A stretch of DNA of 64,000 nucleotides from Clostridium sp. BNL1100 (GCF_000244875.1 NC_016791.1:2485001-2549000), one strand, 5' to 3'. Shown: positions 1 to 7,662, counted from the stretch's first letter. A program made the numbers and translations. The notes: generated by a model not told the origin, from the sequence alone.

Positions 1-50
1 CACCTCCTCCATGATAGTAATATTTCATCTTTTTGCTGATAGTTTTCCAT
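1..50 (-). CDS. N-terminal start of an unidentified protein (cut by window edge)
   Basis: Reading leftwards, an ATG at 50-48 follows a GGGAGG ribosome binding site and opens a frame encoding MENYQQKDEILLSWRR before the window ends. Only 16 codons are visible, so the product cannot be named. The spacing of the binding site and the open frame make a real gene start likely. The AT-rich region to its right (51-540) shows no other gene and would hold its promoter. Confidence 0.5.
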   Translation of the reverse strand, partial: MENYQQKDEILLSWRR

Positions 51-540
51 TACATAGCCTCCCAAGAATAAGTTAATTTTATGTTAAGTCTAAAAAATAA
101 CATCAGAAGTTTAACATTGTAACCTTATTTCCAAATTATGTAAAATTATTAAAGTGAATTCTCTTATGGAAATTTTAGAATTTTATTCGGTTAGGATGAG
201 GCTTATTGCCAAGAGCTTATTACATTATCTTCTTGCAAAATACTAGTTTCGGACTTAAGGCTTGAGTTATACGGATTATATCGGAATTTTCGGAATAGTT
301 GAACTACCTTCTGCAATGAGACATAAATTTACTTGTACATATATTTCCAGTCAATAAATCTCAATTCAAAAATTAAACTTACCTATTTTTTATTAATTAT
401 TCTAATTCTATACAATATTTACAAATATATCAATGTATTGATTTGGCATCACATTTAAACAAAATAAAAAAGGACAATAGCGGAAGTACTTTAAAAATTA
501 GCTGTTATGCCCTTTTTATTGTCTTATTAAAATTATAAAA

Positions 541-583
541 ATAGCCGGATATTAAGAAAATGCTTTCATTAATATTCGGCTAT
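541..583 (-). terminator. Terminator-like hairpin after the CE4 remnant
   Basis: Two 15-base arms (ATAGCCGGATATTAA and TTAATATTCGGCTAT) pair with one wobble. On the minus strand a T-rich tract follows. It sits about 65 bases beyond the stop of the broken CE4 gene, as expected for its terminator. A second, weaker AAAAAGG/CCTTTTT inverted repeat lies at about 466-525. Confidence 0.6.
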
Positions 584-647
584 GTACATTCATTTGTTAT
601 TGTTTTAAAAATTTCTTTTAAGGTTACGGTACAGAATCAAATTTTGG

Positions 648-1044
648 TTATAGCAACAGATTGCTCAAGTTACAAAACTCATAACTATGACTTTGAAGTT
701 TAGGAATAATAATATACAGAGCTTCAGGTGTAGTATGTGGTAAGCCTTGAACATCATGCATCAGAACAATTGAACCATAATTTAATCCGTTGATAACGTA
801 ATCCGCTCTTTGCTGAGCAGTTGTTCCGGCTTCCCAGTTGTGAGAAAGAACACCCTGAATGAATGTTAAATCAATGGCACTTGACATTGTACTGCTTGTT
901 GCGGTTTGGTGCACGGAAAAATTTAGGAGTTGTACCTGAATACTTTTTATTAGCTGCATTTGTGTCATTTATTGACTTTTGTATATCTGCAAATAACATT
1001 ATATTCATGCTTGAATATCCCCATGAATGATTTCCAATCTTATT
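648..1044 (-). pseudogene. Broken CE4 polysaccharide deacetylase / acetylxylan esterase (NodB domain)
   Basis: Two frames on the minus strand together give the middle and end of a NodB-homology (CE4) domain, the fold of acetylxylan esterases and peptidoglycan or chitin deacetylases. The upstream frame reads GNHSW, then a helix with DIQKSINDTNAA, then PKFFRAPN, matching the CE4 metal-binding and RxP motifs. Near 898-908 the frame shifts and continues as SHNWEAGTT, IVLMHD and a terminal LSNL, matching the last conserved CE4 motifs. The normal HSWxH motif reads HSWGY, so one metal-ligand histidine is also lost. The N-terminal half, signal peptide and any dockerin are missing. This is a dead remnant of a cell-surface or secreted esterase, in keeping with a xylan-degrading host. 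Confidence 0.78.
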
Positions 1045-1210
1045 TTATTTAGTTTTTTTACTTTTAAAAATATATTTTTTTAGGTTTATTGAGTAACTTT
1101 TTATATATTTGTTTTTATAGGCTTATTTAGTAATAGGATGGCTTTTATGGGTGAGTGTATTATTGTTTCATTTTTTATCCTATCTTGTATGCCATACTCT
1201 CCACCCACAC

Positions 1211-1250
1211 AAAAAACCCCCTTCAACACTTATGTTGAAGGAGGTTTTTT
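1211..1250 (-). terminator. Original terminator of the tRNA-Thr gene, now separated from it
   Basis: Seventeen-base arms (1211-1227 and 1234-1250) form a strong hairpin with A and T runs at its ends. It lies directly 3' of the tRNA fragment at 1252-1298. Since the element inserted into the tRNA, this is inferred to be the chromosome's own terminator, displaced 18 kb from the functional gene. Confidence 0.75.
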
Positions 1251-1251
1251 G

Positions 1252-1298
1252 TGGAGCTGGTAAGCGGAATCGAACCGCTGACCTGCTGATTACGAATC
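1252..1298 (-). repeat. attL: 47-bp copy of the tRNA-Thr 3' end
   Basis: These 47 bases are identical to 19265-19311, the 3' part of the intact tRNA-Thr(CGT) including CCA. Identity stops abruptly on both sides (G versus A outside, GG versus AG inside). It marks the left boundary of the integrated element. On the minus strand it is a tRNA 3' half without a 5' half, so it is not functional. Confidence 0.95.
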
Positions 1299-1412
1299 GG
1301 AATTTTTACTTTCTATTGCTTTGTACAAATTCTCAAAAGTATTGATATAAGTCTATTACAGAGTTTTTATTCATTATATCCTTTTATGAATTCTGACTAC
1401 TTTTTATAACAA

Positions 1413-1433
1413 TAGTAGTCAAATAGTAGTCAA
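1413..1433. repeat. Left arm-type integrase site (TAGTAGTC pair)
   Basis: Two TAGTAGTC units separated by AAA form a tandem site that recurs at 19174-19194 with 20 of 21 bases identical. An inverted GACTAC lies nearby at 1395-1400. The position, about 115 bp inside attL, fits a tyrosine integrase arm site (inference). The remainder of 1299-1621 shows no gene. Confidence 0.7.
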
Positions 1434-1621
1434 TTTCTAAAAAACGACTAACCACGATGGATTGAGTGGGATACCTTCTTTGGTAAGTGTATAGTATGAT
1501 ATTTTCCTCCTGGTCGAATCCAGTCTTTCACTCAAACCAAATTTGGGGTCAGTATCAAAGTTACACCATTACCAAGCTTTTCAACTCACCTCGGATTTCT
1601 TACATTATACCTTCTTGTTTC

Positions 1622-1804
1622 TTACTTATTTAATTTATATGACGATCTCTTCTCTATCTCTTGTGACTTTAAATTCTCCATAATAACATTAGCTAGGAAA
1701 TCATATATAGGGTGGTCTTCTGGTATTACAGCTTTACTTATATCTTCTATTACTGTCCCGTCAGCAAGTATATGGACAACATTTATTTTCGTATTCTTTT
1801 TCAT
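1622..1804 (-). CDS. Small conserved-type element protein, function unknown
   Basis: A 60-residue protein beginning MKKNTKINVVHILADGTV, with an acidic middle and a basic C-terminus. An AGAGAG-type ribosome binding site lies about 8 bases before the ATG. There is no signal peptide or membrane segment. Short proteins with a similar VHxLADGTV start are familiar from Firmicute mobile elements, but no role is known to me. It is the last gene before the left end, downstream of a run of small genes on the same strand. Confidence 0.55.
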   Translation of the reverse strand: MKKNTKINVVHILADGTVIEDISKAVIPEDHPIYDFLANVIMENLKSQEIEKRSSYKLNK

Positions 1805-1859
1805 ACAATCACTCTCTTTTTTATACTTTTACAGGATTTTCTTTAGCTTTCGGGAACTA

Positions 1860-2054
1860 TTATAACTTTTTTTGGCTTTCTTCAATATTGCCAATATATT
1901 GTTCAAACTGATATGGATTAATATAATAAGTCCATTTTGAAGAAAGTTTTATAGCAGTTCCGAAAGGTAGTCTACCTAACTGCAATCCAACTCTTACAAA
2001 GGATGGTGTTTTACCCATTCTAAAAGCAGTATCACGAACTGTTATATTTTTCAA
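1860..2054 (-). CDS. Small helix-turn-helix (excisionase-like) protein
   Basis: A 64-residue protein with the pattern MKNITVRDTAFRMGKTPSFV followed by VGLQLGRLPFGTA and a SSKWTYYI strand. This is the winged MerR/excisionase-like helix-turn-helix common in Firmicute phages and conjugative elements. The start is TTG at 2054, chosen because an AAAGGAGAG binding site lies about 10 bases upstream and no ATG fits. It probably binds DNA, either as a recombination directionality factor or a small regulator. Lying at the attL end, opposite the integrase, it could shape attL for excision (inference). Confidence 0.65.
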   Translation of the reverse strand: MKNITVRDTAFRMGKTPSFVRVGLQLGRLPFGTAIKLSSKWTYYINPYQFEQYIGNIEESQKKL

Positions 2055-2083
2055 GATAACAAAACTCTCCTTTAATAGTTTAA

Positions 2084-2530
2084 TTAACTACATTGTTTTT
2101 TATCAACCGGCTTTCTATTATCCGCTATCATGATTTTGTACACTATTTTACAACCGATTAAATATCCATTTTTAATGGCTTCTAGTATAAAGTTATTTAT
2201 GTTTTTTTTGTTTCTAAGATGAACCTTAGGTAAAGAATTTATTAAACTCGCATTTTCCTTTATAAAGTATTCTCTTGCTTCAATTAATTTTTGATTTATT
2301 GTGTTAAGTGTATTCTCAAATTGATGATTTCTTATTTCTTGGAGGTTATTAAGCATAAATTCAATAAATATCCTTTCCCCTTTTTTCGTTGCTAGACTCG
2401 CTATCTCCATTAATGTTAAACCGCAATGTACTTTTCCTGAATAGTAGTTCTTGATACTTTGGAGAATGAATTGATTATTTAAAGTTGTTATTTCCTTTAC
2501 CACTTCTTGAGTAGAAATCTCTTTTTGCAT
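2084..2530 (-). CDS. Hypothetical element protein
   Basis: A 148-residue, largely helical protein (starting MQKEISTQEVVKEI) without signal peptide or membrane segment. I do not recognise it. The second ATG (2530) is preferred over 2536 because the AGGGGG binding site is then about 9 bases upstream. The C-terminus is lysine-rich. It belongs to the minus-strand run of small genes at the element's left end and is separated from its upstream neighbour by about 55 bases. Confidence 0.5.
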   Translation of the reverse strand: MQKEISTQEVVKEITTLNNQFILQSIKNYYSGKVHCGLTLMEIASLATKKGERIFIEFMLNNLQEIRNHQFENTLNTINQKLIEAREYFIKENASLINSLPKVHLRNKKNINNFILEAIKNGYLIGCKIVYKIMIADNRKPVDKKQCS

Positions 2531-2585
2531 ACGCATAAGCCCCCTTATATATTAACTCAAATTAGTATTTCCATATGTTTCTTAA

Positions 2586-2876
2586 TTATGTTTTTACAAT
2601 TAATTTTTTATGTAGGGTTTTGTGTTCTGCCCTTGTATTATCTGCAATTTTATATTCATCTTGAACTGTTTTTCTTCTTTCCCTTTCCTGCCTTATTCCA
2701 TCTATCCGGCCCATTTCATAAACTGCAGCAAGGCCCCAATAAAACCCTTTATATCTTGTTATACTTTCAAAATACAATCTTTTTAATGAATTCAAGTCAA
2801 TATTTCCAAAAGATTTAGATTTCCCAAATAAGAAATTCATTTTTTTAAGACCTTCTTTTGTTATAGAAGTTATCAT
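2586..2876 (-). CDS. Hypothetical element protein, coupled to the gene upstream
   Basis: A 96-residue basic protein with a predicted helical middle (ITRYKGFYWGLAAVYEMGRI) and a lysine- and arginine-rich C-terminus. The ATG overlaps the stop of the preceding gene by four bases (ATGA), so the two are translationally coupled. A GGAGGG binding site lies 8 bases upstream. No family is recognised. Confidence 0.55.
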   Translation of the reverse strand: MITSITKEGLKKMNFLFGKSKSFGNIDLNSLKRLYFESITRYKGFYWGLAAVYEMGRIDGIRQERERRKTVQDEYKIADNTRAEHKTLHKKLIVKT

Positions 2877-3151
2877 ATTTCAGTCCCTCCCTTATTTGCT
2901 TCCATAGCTTGTCCTATAGTTATGCCGTGTAAAAATGCCTGTTTACATGCAAAATCAATTATAAATGCATCTGATTTAGATTCAAGTTCGTCTATTTTCA
3001 TAAGTATTTGAAGTTCTGATTCAGACAATTCCTTTCTTAGTTCTTCTTGAAGTGTGATTATTTCTTTATTTAAAGTTTTGTATTCATCGGTTTTTCCAAC
3101 CTCTTCAGAAATGTCAAAAGCTATGTTCCTAACAAATTTACATATATTCAT
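2873..3151 (-). CDS. Hypothetical element protein, DUF6809-like
   Basis: A 92-residue helical protein with a central coiled-coil-like stretch (about residues 30-60, rich in Glu and Lys) and a C-terminal helix FACKQAFLHGITIGQAM. The overall form resembles the small DUF6809 group of Firmicute phage proteins, but that is a weak visual match. The ATG at 3151 is chosen because AAAGGGG lies about 10 bases before it; the longer frame starts at 3172. It is coupled to the next gene through ATGA. Confidence 0.5.
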   Translation of the reverse strand: MNICKFVRNIAFDISEEVGKTDEYKTLNKEIITLQEELRKELSESELQILMKIDELESKSDAFIIDFACKQAFLHGITIGQAMEANKGGTEI

Positions 3152-3355
3152 ATATACATAAGCCCCTTTCATATTTTTATTTAAATAATCAAGTAGTCAA
3201 GGTTATCCCTGCTTATGCTTTTGTGGATTTAACGGGTTTCTCATTTGTAGTATAAGTCATTTCTTAAGTACTAAACAAATTTATGGAATTTAATAATTCA
3301 GAAGTTCATGATTAAAAAAGATTTCTTCTAAATCGATAGTCCTCCTTCGTTTTTA

Positions 3356-3384
3356 TTGAACGAAGTCACCTAAAATGATATAAT
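3356..3384 (+). promoter_or_regulatory. Promoter for a possible small RNA
   Basis: TTGAAC at 3356-3361 and TATAAT at 3379-3384 are separated by 17 bases, a near-consensus vegetative promoter on the plus strand. No plus-strand gene follows; a strong terminator does, about 35 bases after the expected start. A small inverted repeat (CTTCGTT/AACGAAG) at 3345-3365 overlaps the -35 box and could be an operator. Confidence 0.6.
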
Positions 3385-3390
3385 AGATTT

Positions 3391-3462
3391 CAAAAGAAGG
3401 TAACTTCTAATTGGAAATAGGGATTGTTCGCTTTGGTCGGGGAGCAATCTCTATTTTTTTTT
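3391..3462 (+). ncRNA. Candidate ~70-nt small RNA antisense to the RHH gene end
   Basis: The transcript predicted from the promoter at 3356-3384 would run to a hairpin at 3417-3454 followed by nine T residues. The hairpin stem (ATAGGGATTGTTC with GAGCAATCTCTAT) has 13 pairs including two wobbles. The terminator half lies over the last codons of the minus-strand ribbon-helix-helix gene, so the RNA would be partly antisense to that mRNA. The role is unknown; the call rests only on promoter and terminator spacing. Confidence 0.45.
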
Positions 3463-3588
3463 GTCAAAATATTCTGAACATATAAGCCTTACAATAGATG
3501 CTAATGAAATATTTTTACTTTCAGCTTCTTTTTTCAATTTTTCGTATAATTCAGAAGGTATTTTGATATTTAATGCTTTATCATTCAA
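3451..3588 (-). CDS. Ribbon-helix-helix (Arc/CopG-type) DNA-binding protein
   Basis: A 45-residue protein with the pattern NDKALNIKIPSELYEKLKKE, then helix KNISLASIVRLICSEYF, typical of the Arc/MetJ ribbon-helix-helix fold that binds operators as a dimer. TTG at 3588 is taken as the start because AAGGAGG lies 8 bases upstream; the open frame extends to 3642 without a binding site. Such proteins often autoregulate or act as antitoxins, but no toxin gene is adjacent. A candidate antisense RNA overlaps its 3' end. Confidence 0.65.
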   Translation of the reverse strand: MNDKALNIKIPSELYEKLKKEAESKNISLASIVRLICSEYFDKKK

Positions 3589-3771
3589 AAAAGTCACCCT
3601 CCTTTCAACTACAATATTACTACAATACTTGTAGTAAGTCAATAAATATTCCTAATTAATTATAAAAAAATATGGGAAATTTAATACTCTCAAACGACTA
3701 AAAAAAGAATGAGAAATTTATTACAAAAAGCAAGATGGAGAGTTTTTATAAAATTGATAAGGCCTGACTGA

Positions 3772-3990
3772 CAGTCCGACCTAAACAAAGGCTGGGTATC
3801 ACAACCAACCTTATTAAGTAACCCCACAGTTGTAGCAAATAGGATTGATGATGAAGAACGGTCTAAGTTCAACTTAGGTCGTCAGGGAAAGGCTATCAGT
3901 ATTAATGAAATTGGTATTTCTAATTGTAAAAAGGGTAAAAACTTTCAACTTAAGGCAAGGTTAAATCACTTAGGACTTTCTCGGTTTTAA
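3772..3990 (+). pseudogene. Remnant of a phage antirepressor (BRO-N domain)
   Basis: An open frame without a start codon encodes about 72 residues containing LLSNPTVVANRIDDEERSKF followed by NLGRQGKAISINEIG. The SNP..V.NR.DDEERSKF...INE.G layout is that of the BRO-N domain found in phage antirepressors, lacking the first beta strands and everything C-terminal. It is on the plus strand, against all neighbours from 1.6 to 9.9 kb, so it looks like an inserted or inverted fragment. A hairpin (CTTTCTC/GAGAAAG, 3975-4001) overlaps its end. The flanks 3643-3771 and 3991-4163 hold no recognisable gene. Confidence 0.6.
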
Positions 3991-4163
3991 ACGGAGAAAG
4001 CGCAGAAATCAGTTATAGGTATACTTAGTAAATTCAAATAATATAGAATACTTTAGGAAACCTTAAACCTCCGATTTAAAATCAGAGCATGTACAAAGTA
4101 TAGTAACCTATTCTAAGCTCGTAAACGCCACGCTAGGCATTGAAGCAGGACAAAGAGACAAGT

Positions 4164-4568
4164 TTACCTACTATTTGCATTAATACCATCAGAGCCACTG
4201 AGATCAATATCAACGGCCTCAATTAATTCGCTTCCCCCAAATTCATATTGTTCAATATCACAAATTAATATCAAATTACCTTTTGAATCAATAATTTTAC
4301 TTTTAAATATATATAATGTAACAACTCCTTCAGAATTACGATCTCCATTCTCACTGTCGGTTCTATTATATTTATATCTTAAATACCTATCTGATGCCAA
4401 TAATTCATTTCTTTTTGCGTTGTTTATTTCAAATACAGTTTCAGATAAAATTGAACTACTAAATGGATCTTGATCAATTACAACAATCCATACTCTATTT
4501 TCTCCATTAGATATATCCTCAAATGAGCCTCCAGAAAAAAATTCCTCCCAGTTAATATCAATTAGCAT
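4164..4568 (-). CDS. Hypothetical cargo protein, paired with the WYL-like gene
   Basis: A 134-residue acidic soluble protein (starting MLIDINWEEFFSGGSFEDIS) with alternating strand-like segments and no recognised motif. GGAG lies 7 bases before the ATG. It follows the WYL-like gene by 36 bases with no terminator, so the two probably form a small operon. Being small, acidic and linked to a ligand-sensing-type domain, it could be a partner or effector, but nothing in the sequence proves this. Confidence 0.55.
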   Translation of the reverse strand: MLIDINWEEFFSGGSFEDISNGENRVWIVVIDQDPFSSSILSETVFEINNAKRNELLASDRYLRYKYNRTDSENGDRNSEGVVTLYIFKSKIIDSKGNLILICDIEQYEFGGSELIEAVDIDLSGSDGINANSR

Positions 4569-4604
4569 AATACGTCTCCTTTTTCTTTATCTGTTTACCA
4601 GTGT

Positions 4605-4949
4605 TTATACTACATCTTCAATTTTTATTATTGCTCTACGATATCGGGGTGAATTTGATTTATATCCATTTTGCACATTAAAAATATCACCCTTAATCCT
4701 TATACTTGTTACATATTTAACATCAAATTCTCGCCAATTGCCACCGGCGACTAAGGGGTTCGAGGAATCGCCCTGAATCTGGAATAAATCAAATAAAATA
4801 TTGTTTGTAGAAGTATGTACATACAGTGCGTGAGGATAACCAATTCTTTCACCTTTTGCATTGTCTCCAGGTGTATCATATTTTAAAACTACTGACTTTC
4901 TTAACTTTATCGCCTCAGATAAAATATTTATAATCTCTCTACTAATCAA
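4605..4949 (-). CDS. WYL-domain-like protein
   Basis: A 114-residue protein with the pattern IKLRKSVVLKYD, then GYPHALYVHTS, LFDLFQIQGDS, and GNWREFDVKYVTSIRI. This matches the order of strands in stand-alone WYL domains (basic/aromatic strand, R..PH.LY, Q..G.S, W+.F.l..I), which bind nucleic acids or ligands and often control mobile-element or defence genes. There is no helix-turn-helix here. The start is TTG at 4949 with AAAGGGGG about 9 bases upstream. It forms a probable operon with the downstream gene. Confidence 0.6.
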   Translation of the reverse strand: MISREIINILSEAIKLRKSVVLKYDTPGDNAKGERIGYPHALYVHTSTNNILFDLFQIQGDSSNPLVAGGNWREFDVKYVTSIRIKGDIFNVQNGYKSNSPRYRRAIIKIEDVV

Positions 4950-5027
4950 TCGCTTTATCCCCCTTTAATATCTACTGCAATAGAAAAATATACAAATATA
5001 AATTAGTTTATTTGAAATAAGTTTCTA

Positions 5028-5789
5028 TTAACTGATTCCACTTTTATTTAACTTTTTTTCCAATCGAGCCCTCTTTTTCGCTTCTTTTTCAAGCCTCTCT
5101 ACTTCCCTTCGTGCTTCTGCAGCATCACGTCTTTGCTGATTTATTTCCTTATTTCTTGTATAGTCATCAATTACTTTTTTACCAAAAGGTGTTTCGGCCC
5201 ATTCAAGAAGTTCATCCTTTGGGAACATATATTTGCCACCCTCTTTAATAATCGGTATCTTATAGTATAAAAATGCATGAGCTATTTCACGCATTTTCCC
5301 AAGAGAAATCCCCAGTAGATTTGAAGCTATCTCCGTATCCACTTTTTCCTTCTCTTCTTTTTCCTCTCTAAATTCCAGTCGAAATTTCTCATTTGCCCCG
5401 ACAGGATTAATTGTAAATCTCAAATAATTGTTCAATATAGCCACAGGATCATCGTCATTACTAAACAGCCTCTCTCTATTACGTTTTTTTATTGCCTCAA
5501 TTTTCTCGAATAGGTATGACATATTTACATTGTGGAGCCATGCCATTAAAGCTACTCTTGAAAATATATATTTCGAACCTATTTTGCGAAATGGAATTTC
5601 TTTATTATTACAGCCTTCAATAAGAGTTGATTTTGATATTCCTAACAATTTAGCTGCCTCTGTAGAGTCGAGAATTGGGTTTGTGACATCATTAAGTGGC
5701 TCAAGTGTAAACAATGCCAATAGCTTATTAATGCCTTCTAAAATTGCTATCTGACCATTTATAATTTCATTAACCTGTTCTTCATTCAT
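5028..5789 (-). CDS. Protein with two excisionase-type helix-turn-helix domains and a basic coiled-coil tail
   Basis: This 253-residue protein has two repeats of the MerR/excisionase-like fold: residues about 42-88 (STEAAKLLGISKSTLIEGCN, then KIGSKYIFSRVALMAWL) and about 150-197 (TEIASNLLGISLGKMREI, then KEGGKYMFPKDELLEW). Residues about 205-250 are a highly charged Arg/Lys/Glu helix, likely a coiled coil. Single-domain versions are about 60-80 residues, so this tandem form is unusual. A DNA-binding or DNA-bridging role is inferred. GGGAG lies 6 bases before the ATG. Confidence 0.65.
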   Translation of the reverse strand: MNEEQVNEIINGQIAILEGINKLLALFTLEPLNDVTNPILDSTEAAKLLGISKSTLIEGCNNKEIPFRKIGSKYIFSRVALMAWLHNVNMSYLFEKIEAIKKRNRERLFSNDDDPVAILNNYLRFTINPVGANEKFRLEFREEKEEKEKVDTEIASNLLGISLGKMREIAHAFLYYKIPIIKEGGKYMFPKDELLEWAETPFGKKVIDDYTRNKEINQQRRDAAEARREVERLEKEAKKRARLEKKLNKSGIS

Positions 5790-5866
5790 TTAATGCTCCC
5801 ATCCTTTCAGCACTTTAAGGTCTTACTATTATTTGAACAAAAATATATTTGAGAAGAAATGTCCAA

Positions 5867-6781
5867 CTACTTGACACTTTCAACAGCATTCCAAAAATCA
5901 TTTTCGTGTACAATTAGAATGCCCTTACCTGATTTCCTTAATGTAACGGCCTGTTCAACTTTTCTACCGTAACATGAGAAAGCCCAACATGGATTACCGT
6001 TATCGCCTATAATTAAATATTTTGTGTCTTTTGTTACAGTGTTCTTAAATTTACCTCCTAAAGATTCCACAATATTCTGAATATCAGCCCTTCTAAGCCT
6101 TGAGGAAACTCCGGTAAAACAAAACAATTCATTGCAAAAATTAATATTTGGATCTACGCTACACAATCCTTCAATTTTTATAATATCTTTCAGTTTATTT
6201 ATTTCATCAATATCAATATTTACAGAACTATCAAAATCAATGAAATCACTAAAGAATACCTTAAGCATCAACTTTTCATTATAATCCAATTTACCATCTG
6301 ATAACACTGAAGAAACAATTGAAAGCAGTTCATCATAAGGATAAAGTCCTTTTAAGTGGTGATTCTCAAAAATCCAGTTCTGCAGACCCTCAACTTCCTC
6401 TAAAGATATCTGATTGTCAGCCAATATTCCATGCATAATTCCATGCAGCTTCTGAATATCAGCTGTAATTACATTGTAATATTTGCTTGAACCCTTAAAA
6501 TTGTTACAGGCCCATAATATATCCTGAATTTCATCTTCAGTAAGAACGTTATCTTCAAGAGATGTTTGGATCAGTGGGATAAGTTCATCAAAAGGCTTTT
6601 TATAAATCATTTCTTTATATTGATCGCACCAATTCATAAGTTCAACTACTTCAGCTGTATTTATCTCTCCATCAATTTTAATGCCATTAATTATTCCTTC
6701 CAACATGTTTATTGCTTTATCAAGTTCACTTTTAAATGTATATTTCGCATATTCCATATCTTCATAATTTGCAATAGACAT
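5867..6781 (-). CDS. TerB-like acidic repeats fused to a C-terminal BRCT domain
   Basis: Residues about 20-180 hold four helical repeats each containing a D-x-x-(I/L)-x-x-x-E turn (KIDGEI, LEDNVL, LADNQI, LSDGKL), similar to TerB/YjbS-type or EF-like acidic helix repeats. Residues about 218-303 form a BRCT domain like that at the end of NAD-dependent DNA ligase: FCFTGVSS, the LGGKF turn, TKYLIIGD, then KVEQAVTLRKSGKGILIVHE. BRCT domains bind phosphopeptides or DNA ends, so a DNA-damage, repair or anti-invader role is possible but inferred. The ribosome binding site is AAGGAGGGG. The gene has about 75 bases to its downstream neighbour and could share its message. Confidence 0.7.
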   Translation of the reverse strand: MSIANYEDMEYAKYTFKSELDKAINMLEGIINGIKIDGEINTAEVVELMNWCDQYKEMIYKKPFDELIPLIQTSLEDNVLTEDEIQDILWACNNFKGSSKYYNVITADIQKLHGIMHGILADNQISLEEVEGLQNWIFENHHLKGLYPYDELLSIVSSVLSDGKLDYNEKLMLKVFFSDFIDFDSSVNIDIDEINKLKDIIKIEGLCSVDPNINFCNELFCFTGVSSRLRRADIQNIVESLGGKFKNTVTKDTKYLIIGDNGNPCWAFSCYGRKVEQAVTLRKSGKGILIVHENDFWNAVESVK

Positions 6782-7024
6782 ATAAACCCCTCCTTATACG
6801 TGTACATATTATTAATCTACTATATATTCCCATATTATACAAGTCTTGATATAACAATGTTAGAATAGCTTGAGTTTACTGCTGTCACTTTTTGGGAGAG
6901 TAAATAAATATAAGGAGTAATAGAAATAACAAAAAATCAACATTTACGTTTAGATTAAAACAATGTATCCTGTATATAACACATCTTGATTCAAATCAAA
7001 AAAATGTGTATTGTAATACCACGC

Positions 7025-7050
7025 AAAAAACGGGCGAAAGCCCGTTTTTT
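7025..7050. terminator. Strong bidirectional terminator
   Basis: An 11-base perfect stem (AAAAAACGGGC/GCCCGTTTTTT) with a GAAA tetraloop. The A and T runs permit function in both directions. It separates the leftward genes ending at 5867 from the gene remnants to the right. The rest of 6782-7093 is AT-rich and shows no gene; promoters for the BRCT gene should lie there. Confidence 0.85.
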
Positions 7051-7093
7051 GTTTTACAGAAAAATAAGCCCCCACCGGAATGAGGGCTTTATG

Positions 7094-7405
7094 TTATGCT
7101 CCAAGGGTACGAACTTTGTACGTATCCTTATGTAGCTCTTCACTGTTTGTTTTTAAGGATTCTTTTTTAAATACAACCCTCTGTACTTTCTGTTGTATAT
7201 GCCACCAAAAGTCCAAAACGTGAATATTTACGGATTTGTTCTTTGATATATCAGTTAATATATACACATTTTGCTTTTGCCCGCTATTATCTTTATACTC
7301 ACTGACGATAAAATAGTCGTTAGCATTTCCCCACTTCGGAAAGGATGGACTGGCAGTCTGACCTTTAAAAGATATAACTTTTGTGTGTTGACCGCTTTTT
7401 AAAGG
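7094..7405 (-). pseudogene. C-terminal remnant of an unidentified protein
   Basis: An open frame of 103 codons with no start codon at its upstream stop, protein-like throughout: KSGQHTKVISFKGQTASPSF, then NDYFIVSEYKDNSG, VYILTDISKNKSVNIHVLDF, ending VRTLGA. I do not recognise the family. It is followed by the terminator at 7025-7050. The upstream half of the gene is missing, with a stop codon immediately preceding. An 11-base inverted repeat GACTGGCAGTC within it also occurs, as GACTGACAGTC, at the start of the BRO remnant. Confidence 0.5.
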
Positions 7406-7662
7406 TTAGTTCTGGTATCCAACCTTTCAGAGTTCTTCAAAACCTCTAATATAACCCTTATTTATTACTGTTTGTTAAGTTTAACCGCAAAGAAAAAGCT
7501 TGAATGTATGACCCCATTGGAATACAGACAGCATCTAGCTAGCTAGATGGTATAAAAACGACTCCAACCATCATTAAATGATTGACGTCATAAAGAATTT
7601 TATATTTTTCCACTGTCTACTTAAGGGAGCAGATTGTTTCTCCCTGAGGGCTCTTTCTATTT

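Noticed and set aside
1151-1345. Open frame on the plus strand over the left tRNA fragment
   Set aside because: It reads through a terminator hairpin and tRNA sequence; the coding pattern is an accident.
2507-2818. Plus-strand open frame opposite small element genes
   Set aside because: It is a shadow of the minus-strand genes, which have proper binding sites and coupled starts.
3690-3872. 60-residue frame on the minus strand
   Set aside because: It lies opposite the BRO-like remnant, whose plus-strand reading matches a known domain.
7330-7640. Possible group I intron or HNH-associated structured RNA near the endonuclease gene
   Set aside because: No conserved intron core or exon junction could be identified, and part of the stretch reads as protein remnant.
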